DNA from: Rapana venosa
Lineage: Eukaryota; Mollusca; Gastropoda; Neogastropoda; Muricidae
Assembly: GCA_028751875.1 (NCBI GenBank)
Contig: CM054153.1
Span: forward strand, 29,475,307 to 29,539,306
Direction of reading: 5' to 3'
DNA length: 64,000 bases
Of the stretch, positions 60,566-64,000 are shown piece after piece (position 1 is the first letter of the stretch; the number at the start of each line of letters is the position of its first letter). Under the pieces are notes generated by a model, which made no database searches, was not told where the DNA came from, and was given only the letters and a program-made list of their open reading frames with translations. Position numbers and translations under genes: made by a program.

Positions 60566-61576
60566 AAGAGACTGAGAGAGAGAGAGCGAAAGAGACTGAG
60601 AGAGACAGACAGACAGACAGAGAGAGAATGTTCACGGCACACACTGGAAAGTGAAAAGAAAACAAAAAAGGCATGAAAACAGCTCTAAGTTCAAGTGTTG
60701 GGTGTTTTTTTTCTCTCAAAATTCTTATCTAATCAGCTCTGAATATCACACTCACCGAGGAATGTAAGATGACATTCCTGGGTATCTGATATGAATCACT
60801 CCATTTATGGGCATGAACAAAAAGGTCGACAAAGAGTATCACACTTTTCTCTGCGAAAGAAGTCTGCATTCTGCACTACTCTCAAGATCACAGAAAAATT
60901 GCCCAGACGATTCAAACCAAAATGTTATCATGGAGACAAAAAGCAAATTAAAGAATACTTACTAGAAGGAAGGTGGCAGGACAAAGTTTGGACATTCACC
61001 TGCTTAACAAGTAAACCATTAGGTTCTGGGTTCGATTCCCAACCTTGCTCTTTCTTCCCCGTTTGACAGGAAAACAGGAAAACCATCAGGTTCTGGGTTT
61101 GGTTCTCACACTTGCCTTTTCTTCCCACTTTGACAGGCAAATCAAACTGAATGAAACCAAATTATGCCTTGATACTTCAGTGCAACCACAAGACAGAAAA
61201 AAAAAGTGTCTAGTTTTATAACCAATCAAACTCTAAAAATCACTCCTAGCAGAAAAGAGGGTCAGGCGCAATCCAGCTCATTTCATGGTGGAGTCACAAT
61301 TTTTTAAAAATTAATTCATGAATAAAATCTCTCCTCATCATTCTACATCAACACTTTCGAGTTTTCAAGACTGTGCATATAAAGATATATATACATCAAT
61401 TAACAAAACACTCCGCTAGCTCCTTACCAGCTGCACTGCAATCATGAGGACTGTCTTGAGGGAGAACTTGCGGTCACAGAGATCAAAGAGGTCTTCCAGG
61501 CTGGGGCCCAGCAGCTCCAGGACCAGGGCATTGTACTTCCCGCAGGGGCCAAAGTAGTACACCTGCGGGACACCCT
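33515..61576 (-). CDS. CSNK1G: casein kinase 1 gamma, 5'-incomplete coding region with alternative ends
   Basis: Minus-strand exons 61428-61576, 59197-59431, 57681-57851, 53244-53392, 51376-51462, 40911-41012, 37486-37595 and then 34293-34341 or 33515-33572 join in phase, giving 349 or 352 residues. They cover the kinase from [16 protein letters not shown] to the C-terminus. Diagnostic CK1-gamma features are [13 protein letters not shown], the catalytic loop [41 protein letters not shown] in place of [24 protein letters not shown] and the tail motifs [17 protein letters not shown] and EVVDETK plus CC-rich basic ends. Known role: constitutively active Ser/Thr kinase held at membranes by C-terminal palmitoylation, phosphorylating LRP6 and other targets. 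The Gly-loop, VAIK lysine and start codon are outside the window (beyond 64000). Vertebrate gamma-1/2/3 arose by duplication, so no paralogue number is given. Confidence 0.95.
34293..34341 (-). CDS. CSNK1G: CSNK1G terminal exon A (CCFF basic tail)
   Basis: One base completes the Lys codon, then [19 protein letters not shown] (TAA). This closely matches the vertebrate ending CCCFFKRRKRK. The adjacent cysteines are the expected palmitoylation sites and the Arg/Lys run would bind acidic lipids. Acceptor CTTCTTGCAG. Downstream sequence is presumably 3'UTR; no polyadenylation site was fixed. Confidence 0.92.
34342..37485 (-). other. CSNK1G intron before terminal exon A
   Basis: No coding segment was recognised. 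It holds (TG)n near 35040-35130, (AT)n at 36507-36544 and 36713-36739, a poly-A run of about 27 at 34578-34605 and a GCGCTATATAAAT...(ATT)n repeat end at 35787-35832. The first 98 bp after exon g contain the extra copy of its 3' end. Confidence 0.6.
37387..37503 (-). repeat. 58-bp tandem duplication spanning the exon g splice donor
   Basis: Positions 37387-37445 and 37445-37503 match base for base at a 58-bp offset. Each copy contains the sequence encoding the end of VVDETK followed by GTATGT, so two identical donors lie 58 bp apart. The period is not a multiple of three. Confidence 0.93.
37486..37595 (-). CDS. CSNK1G: CSNK1G exon g (STNGEL...EVVDETK), donor tandemly duplicated
   Basis: Encodes [36 protein letters not shown] and AA of a Lys codon. 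VVSSTNGEL and EVEV-DETK are family hallmarks immediately before the palmitoylated cysteines. The proximal donor is GTATGT at 37485-37480. The end of the exon and this donor are repeated 58 bp further on (second donor at 37427-37422). Confidence 0.93.
37596..40910 (-). other. CSNK1G intron between exons f and g
   Basis: No coding segment recognised. It includes (CA)n at 38578-38622, T10-G15 at 39341-39365 and trinucleotide runs (ACT/ATT/ATC) at 40310-40425. Confidence 0.5.
38228..38450. repeat. two-copy, about 120-bp repeat in CSNK1G intron
   Basis: CTTCAATATTCAGCACTCAG ... GAACATTAGGAAACAA and CTTCAATTTTCAGCACTCAG ... GAACATCAGGACACAA recur at about 38240 and 38361. No exon recognised. Confidence 0.65.
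40911..41012 (-). CDS. CSNK1G: CSNK1G exon f ([10 protein letters not shown] tail exon)
   Basis: Thirty-four codons: [18 protein letters not shown] then [16 protein letters not shown], phase 0 on both sides. [10 protein letters not shown] is diagnostic of the long vertebrate CK1-gamma tail, where this stretch is subject to alternative splicing; skipping here would also keep frame. Acceptor TTTGCCTTTCAG is strong; donor GTAGGG at 40910-40905. Two long introns flank it. Confidence 0.9.
41305..41568. repeat. inverted pair of S3 SINE fragments
   Basis: 41305-41455 is a minus-oriented S3 fragment (CAGATTTCTCTGCATAAAAT ... TCTTGTTGCC). 41467-41568 is plus-oriented (AAAAGAACCTGCGGCAACAA ... AGCCACTCTGATAGG). 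The AAGAATTTTGCC-type segment at 41414-41455 and its complement near 41485-41525 can pair. Confidence 0.7.
41569..42457 (+). mobile_element. full retroposon insertion: tRNA-SINE head, poly-A tail, 17-bp target duplication
   Basis: Begins CCAGCCGCCATGGCGCAGTGG with box A (TGGCGCAGTGG) and, at about 41624, box B (GGTTCGAATCC). It continues to an internal A12 run near 41939 and a second module ending in about 38 A (42419-42457). AAATACACATGTATGCA stands both before (41552-41568) and after it (42455-42471). It interrupts an S3 SINE, whose 3' part resumes at 42472. Confidence 0.85.
42472..42605 (+). repeat. 3' part of the interrupted S3 SINE
   Basis: GACAGAAAGAGG, GGTGGTGCTCTTGTGGCGAC, ATGCTCTCCCCAGGGA and AATCTGCCATGACTTAAAAG match the full S3 element at 45199 and continue it exactly where the 41552-41568 copy stops. 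Confidence 0.8.
45199..45622 (+). repeat. full-length tRNA-derived SINE (family S3)
   Basis: Head GGATCGGTGGTCTAGAGGTA has box A (TGGTCTAGAGG); box B is GAGGTTCGTATCCCG. The body holds the shared CTTTCGGATGAGACGATAAA segment, GGCAACAAGAGAGTTGTCCC and a 3' module GGTGGCGCTGCTCTTGTGGC ending in AAATAAATAAATG. The head is not expected to be a functional tRNA gene, because the cloverleaf is incomplete and fused to the SINE body. Confidence 0.85.
48440..49165 (+). pseudogene. mariner-type (IS630/Tc1-mariner) transposase relic
   Basis: Broken frames line up with a mariner transposase: [11 protein letters not shown]...DDRHTQDD (48462-48540), [16 protein letters not shown] (about 48793-48845, the first catalytic-Asp region), [14 protein letters not shown] then TVTSERYDS, and [16 protein letters not shown] (about 49070-49115) in place of the usual HHDNA motif. 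The second catalytic Asp is deleted. Frames are interrupted by stops and shifts, so the copy is dead. Similarity fades around 49165, where LINE-type sequence begins. Confidence 0.75.
49200..49440 (+). pseudogene. LINE reverse transcriptase C-terminal relic
   Basis: Encodes [20 protein letters not shown], then [14 protein letters not shown] and a Trp-containing end, the typical basic GRRxRGRPxxxW-type C-terminus of non-LTR retrotransposon proteins. It abuts the mariner relic with no gap. Confidence 0.65.
50812..50935 (+). repeat. S2 SINE 3' fragment
   Basis: GGAATGGATGACAAAATTTA, CATGGGGACTGAATGTATAT and CATTATCCTTAAAACCAATG follow the S2 tail; old and diverged. Confidence 0.6.
51376..51462 (-). 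CDS. CSNK1G: CSNK1G exon e (start of variable tail)
   Basis: Twenty-nine codons: [16 protein letters not shown] then [13 protein letters not shown], phase 0 at both ends, rich in Ser/Arg/Pro. It aligns with the TPVGSV...RESHTHRDRPSQ region of vertebrate CK1 gamma. The acceptor TGTGTGTGCAG is formed by the end of a (TG)n tract, so tract length may influence splicing. Donor GTAAGT. Confidence 0.88.
51534..52247 (+). pseudogene. LINE reverse transcriptase 3' relic
   Basis: One reading frame with two in-frame stops (51714 TAA, 51909 TGA) encodes [39 protein letters not shown] and [18 protein letters not shown], then a stop. These are the standard motifs downstream of the RT palm in non-LTR elements. 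It is a different family from the 3137 element. It lies just upstream (transcript sense) of CSNK1G exon e on the opposite strand. Confidence 0.85.
53244..53392 (-). CDS. CSNK1G: CSNK1G exon d (end of kinase domain)
   Basis: Encodes (E)[38 protein letters not shown] and [11 protein letters not shown]. The donor inferred from phase and family alignment is GTGGGA (53243-53238), weaker than the others. The next exon then continues STPISV, matching the family's VGR-P-TPVGSV region. The frame is open slightly beyond the donor. Confidence 0.88.
54206..54956. repeat. 750-bp purine/GT microsatellite field with G39
   Basis: Plus strand is almost entirely (GT)n, (GA)n and G runs, with a G39 run at 54533-54571. 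The opposite strand gives Ser/Leu/His/Pro-rich frames of over 300 codons that are pure repeat artefacts. Confidence 0.95.
55332..56805. mobile_element. TTAA-flanked piggyBac-like element, non-autonomous
   Basis: Bounded by TTAA at 55332-55335 and 56802-56805, with terminal inverted repeats TTAACCCTCTTGT and ACAAGAGGGTTAA. TTAA target sites with CCC-starting ends are the hallmark of piggyBac. The right side carries a direct subterminal repeat ACTGTCGGCTGCGG (about 56725 and 56768). The longest internal frame (113 codons at 55986) has no recognised transposase motif. A second copy of the left 240 bp starts at 63761. Confidence 0.8.
56970..57680 (-). other. rest of CSNK1G intron between exons c and d
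   Basis: AT-rich, with a copy of a dispersed 70-bp motif at 57101-57165 (GGGGGAAAAACAGTTGCATA ... CTCATCACTAGTGAACCTC). No exon recognised. Confidence 0.5.
57681..57851 (-). CDS. CSNK1G: CSNK1G exon c (C-lobe)
   Basis: Encodes (E)[37 protein letters not shown] and [19 protein letters not shown], starting and ending inside split Glu codons. [18 protein letters not shown] is nearly invariant in CK1. Acceptor GTGATTTCAG; donor GTATGT. Confidence 0.96.
58365..58640 (+). repeat. tRNA-headed S2 SINE
   Basis: Head TGGGATAGCCTGGTGTTAAG with box B-like GGATCGATCCC, then a C-rich/A-rich linker and the S2 tail (CCTTCAGATAAGACCATAAA ... GAGTAGGCCACTACGTGC). Confidence 0.75.
58800..59045 (-). repeat. 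S2 SINE tail, minus orientation
   Basis: Minus strand reads GTCCTTCGGATGAGACTATA, CGAGGCCCCGTGTGCGAAC, GGAACAGATGACAGAATTT and ends CATTATCCTTGATATAAAAG. An (ATG)n tract follows at 59084-59111, close to CSNK1G exon b. Confidence 0.75.
59197..59431 (-). CDS. CSNK1G: CSNK1G exon b (catalytic loop, DFG, activation segment)
   Basis: Seventy-eight codons plus one base: [60 protein letters not shown] and [18 protein letters not shown]. The catalytic Asp (YRD) and the metal-binding Asp (DFG) are intact. YRD rather than HRD is typical of CK1 gamma. Acceptor TGTGTTCCAG; donor GTGAGA. Confidence 0.96.
59432..61427 (-). other. CSNK1G intron between exons a and b
   Basis: Contains a GCGCTATGTAAATTCC-type repeat end at 60044-60085 (minus) and the (GA)n/(CAGA)n field at 60372-60628. 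Two SINE-head-like segments at about 60965-61135 carry GGTTCTGGGTTCGATTCCC or its variant. No exon recognised. Confidence 0.55.
60372..60628. repeat. (GA)n / (CAGA)n microsatellite
   Basis: Plus strand is nearly pure AG with CAGA blocks at both ends; all frames here are repeat artefacts. Confidence 0.95.
61428..61576 (-). CDS. CSNK1G: CSNK1G exon a (kinase hinge and helix D-E)
   Basis: Encodes (E)[16 protein letters not shown] then [18 protein letters not shown] and [15 protein letters not shown]. It opens with two bases of a split Glu codon, so the unseen upstream exon must end with G in phase 1. Minus-strand acceptor TTGACAG; donor GTAAGG at 61427-61422. Confidence 0.95.
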
Positions 61577-61679
61577 CTGTCAACACACAAAGCAAAACAT
61601 ATCTATATGTATAACCCATCAGTCACAACAAACAGTGGTGGATCACTGGTTTAGAAGTAAGTAATATACAGGATACCTA

Positions 61680-61985
61680 GAAAGGAAGGTGGCAGGATGG
61701 TTAAGACGTTTGCCTACCAACAAGTAAACCGTGAGGTTCTGGGTTCGATTCCCAGCCTCGCCCTTTCTTCCCAGTTTGACCAAAAAAATCGAACTGAATG
61801 TCAAAGTCCTTCGGATGAGACTATAAACCGAGGCTCCGTGTGCGAATACATGCAGAACATCTTGCGCACACGTTAAATCCTGTTCCGTTGTTTGAAAGAG
61901 TAGGCCATTGTGTGCCGGTGGGAACAGATGACAAGATTTTGTTTAAACCGCATACACATGCATACATTTTTTTTTTTAAAGTCAT
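61680..61985 (+). repeat. full-length tRNA-headed S2 SINE
   Basis: Head AGGTGGCAGGATGGTTAAGA (box A TGGCAGGATGG) and box B GGTTCGATTCC, then TCCTTCGGATGAGACTATAA, GTGTGCGAATACATGCAGAA and GAGTAGGCCATTGTGTGCCG. It shows that the S2 tail belongs to a tRNA-derived SINE. A GCGCTATATAAATTCC(ATT)n repeat end follows at 62018-62065. Confidence 0.8.
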
Positions 61986-62084
61986 CTGAGCACTTTGATT
62001 TGTTGCTTTACAAGATTCAGCGCTATATAAATTCCATACATTATTATTATCATTATTATTATTATAAAGCAAGAAGTCTGGGTT

Positions 62085-62425
62085 CAATCCCATAACTTTT
62101 CCCCCATCCACTAGACTGTGAGTGGTGGTCTGGGTGCTAGTCTTTTGGATGAGAAGAAAAACTGAGGTCCCATGTTCAACAAGCCCATTAAATAGAAAAT
62201 ATGCAGTTAAACAAACCCAAGGCAACATAGAGAGCTGTCCCCGGCAAAATTCTGTAGGAAAAAAGCCAGCCTGATTCAGAAACAAATAAACTTGCAGACA
62301 GGAAAAGAGAAAAAAATAATAATGGGTGGTACTGCTCTTGAGGTAATGTGCTATTCCCCGGTAGGGCAGCCTGAATTTCACGTACAGAAATCTGCCATGA
62401 CTGAAAGTGGTATTAATAACGATAA
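62085..62425 (+). repeat. S3 SINE, 5'-truncated
   Basis: Starts near GGGTTCAATCCCATAACTTT and follows the S3 body (GTGGTCTGGGTGCTAGTC, AGAGAGCTGTCCCCGGCAAA, GGTGGTACTGCTCTTGAGG, CTGCCATGACTGAAAGTGG). Confidence 0.75.
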
Positions 62426-63496
62426 TAATACAACACAAATCATAGCAACCAATGTTACTATGTATTATATCCTTGAATGGTATGCTGTATAGGAAAGGAG
62501 GAAACTGACTGCCTCCACCCCCCACCCCCCTCAAGAAATAGCCATTTTTAAAGCTAGGAGAGCTATGTTTCAAAGTGTGGCAACCTACTTCTCAAACCGT
62601 TTATCCATTAAGTCAGAATGCAACTACCTTTATTGCTGAATAAAAAACAAGTCCTATACACAAAATCTCACCATAGGTAAACCTTGATCCTCTTGCCAAG
62701 TAACCAAACAAAACCACCAAAAAAAGACTTTCTTACGACATAATGATCAATCCTATTACTTCAGCTCAGAGACAATTATCATCACTACCTAAATGACAAA
62801 CTATGGACAAAAATAACTTCTAAGCAATTAATTTTGCTGGATAAAGGGGAAAAGGGAAAAATAAACTTGTATGAATTCATGAAATAGGGCTCTACAACTC
62901 GATAAAATTGGTATGGCAAATCAGATCTACACTGAAACACTTCTTTCAACACTACTAGTTGGAAAACGGTGAAAACAGCAAAACCATCTATACATTCTCT
63001 TTCAACTTTCAGATACGAAAAGAACAAACAAGTTATGATAAATTATGTTGCAAAGTGCCAAAGATATAACTAAAAATCAACACACACAAAATCATCTCAT
63101 ATCCTTGCATGTGCATGTGCGCATGCATGCACACAAGCATGCACGCATGCATGCACACACACACATACAGTTTACTGTCACTAGTATCAGATATACTAGC
63201 CTAGGGTTCTCTCTCTCAGTAACACACACACAACACAGAGTAACACGCACACATTCCCCTGTCCTAACAGTTCCCCATTGTTTTCCCTCGGATTCCCTGT
63301 CACAAACAAACCACTCTTGTAAGTAAATCCCCTGGGCAGGGAACAGCTGTTGTCTCCGTATAAGACATTACTGTCCCTTTAAAGTCATCCTTTATCGTCA
63401 AAACAATAAAAACAAAATGTTACATGTAACAACAGAAGGAAGGGAGCAGAGAAGTATAGTGATTCAACATGGGGAGGGAAGAACTGTCAACAGCTT
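62426..63496 (-). other. CSNK1G upstream intron or flank
   Basis: No exon recognised; the missing N-lobe motifs (glycine-rich loop, VAIK lysine) are absent from all frames here. Contains CA/GCAT-rich sequence at 63106-63170. Confidence 0.5.
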
Positions 63497-63513
63497 GTGT
63501 GTGTGTGTGTGTG

Positions 63514-63608
<95 letters not shown>
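63497..63608. repeat. (GT)n microsatellite
   Basis: About 110 bp of (GT)n with two small interruptions, then a short GAGA segment. Frames are artefacts. Confidence 0.95.
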
Positions 63609-63609
<1 letters not shown>

Positions 63610-63760
63610 TGTGCGTGCATGTGTGCGCGAGACAGAGAGAGACAGAGCGAGAGTATCAGGATTTTAATACTACTAAGGCTACAAGTATAGTAGCCAGCAT
63701 ACTTCACAGCTCACAAACCACTGAAACCTTCTTTCACACCAACACATTGGAAGATCTCAT

Positions 63761-64000
63761 TTAACCCTCTTGTTGTTGGATTCTACAGAGCTAAACTGCC
63801 TGTAGATTTTGAATTCTTTGAAGGTTTTGTACCTCCATCTGAGTTACTTTACTCCTAAGACAATTGTGTGTGTGCACGACAAGTTATCAAGCTGAAATTT
63901 TGTCACAAGCTAGGTATATCTTTGTACTTGCATTTAGGCGCAAGTTTATGTGTCTGGTCACCAGATGTCTTGTCATTGTCACCTTATTTGTCACCAATCA
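63761..64000. mobile_element. second copy of the piggyBac-like element, cut by window end
   Basis: Starts TTAACCCTCTTGTTGTTGG and follows 55332-55571 with about 7 substitutions and no indels in 240 bp (about 97% identity by eye). Sequence left of its TTAA is unrelated, so the junction marks a true element end. Confidence 0.85.

Overview
The window is animal nuclear DNA, most likely from a mollusc and possibly a gastropod. It has long introns with GT/AG junctions, very abundant (CT)n, (CA)n, (GA)n and homopolymer tracts, several tRNA- and 5S-derived SINE families, and LINE and DNA-transposon relics. The species assignment is inference. The two genes fix only 'bilaterian animal'.

Two conserved signalling genes lie tail to tail. 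On the plus strand, ten coding exons between 6598 and 16113 encode a complete 358-residue G-protein beta-5 subunit (GNB5). All ten junctions keep phase, and the last coding exon is only VWA-stop. On the minus strand, exons from 61576 down to 33515 encode casein kinase 1 gamma (CSNK1G) from the kinase mid-domain to the C-terminus. The exons for the start codon and ATP-binding lobe are not in the window and must lie beyond 64000. The kinase gene has two candidate terminal coding exons (34293-34341 and 33515-33572). Both fit the same splice phase, and both encode a Cys-rich, polybasic, membrane-targeting tail. The exon before them has its 3' end and splice donor tandemly duplicated (58-bp period), which predicts a third, hydrophobic ending.

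Layout: 1-6597 is upstream sequence with compound microsatellites, a 5'-truncated LINE with an open reverse-transcriptase frame (3137-4546) and a tRNA/5S chimeric SINE. 6598-16113 is GNB5, with tandem repeats in several introns. 16114 to about 22300 is the GNB5 3' flank/3'UTR, with a minisatellite of about 24 copies. About 22300-33500 is the gap between the convergent genes or their 3'UTRs, with no recognisable gene. 33515-61576 is CSNK1G; its introns hold nested retroposons, a mariner relic, two LINE 3' relics and a 3.5-kb terminal-inverted-repeat element. That element contains a 1.47-kb TTAA-flanked, piggyBac-like element. A second copy of the piggyBac-like element begins at 63761 and runs off the window.

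Gbeta5 pairs with R7-family RGS proteins to switch off Gi/o signalling. CK1 gamma is a membrane-anchored kinase of Wnt/LRP6 and vesicle-traffic pathways. Their adjacency need not mean joint function.
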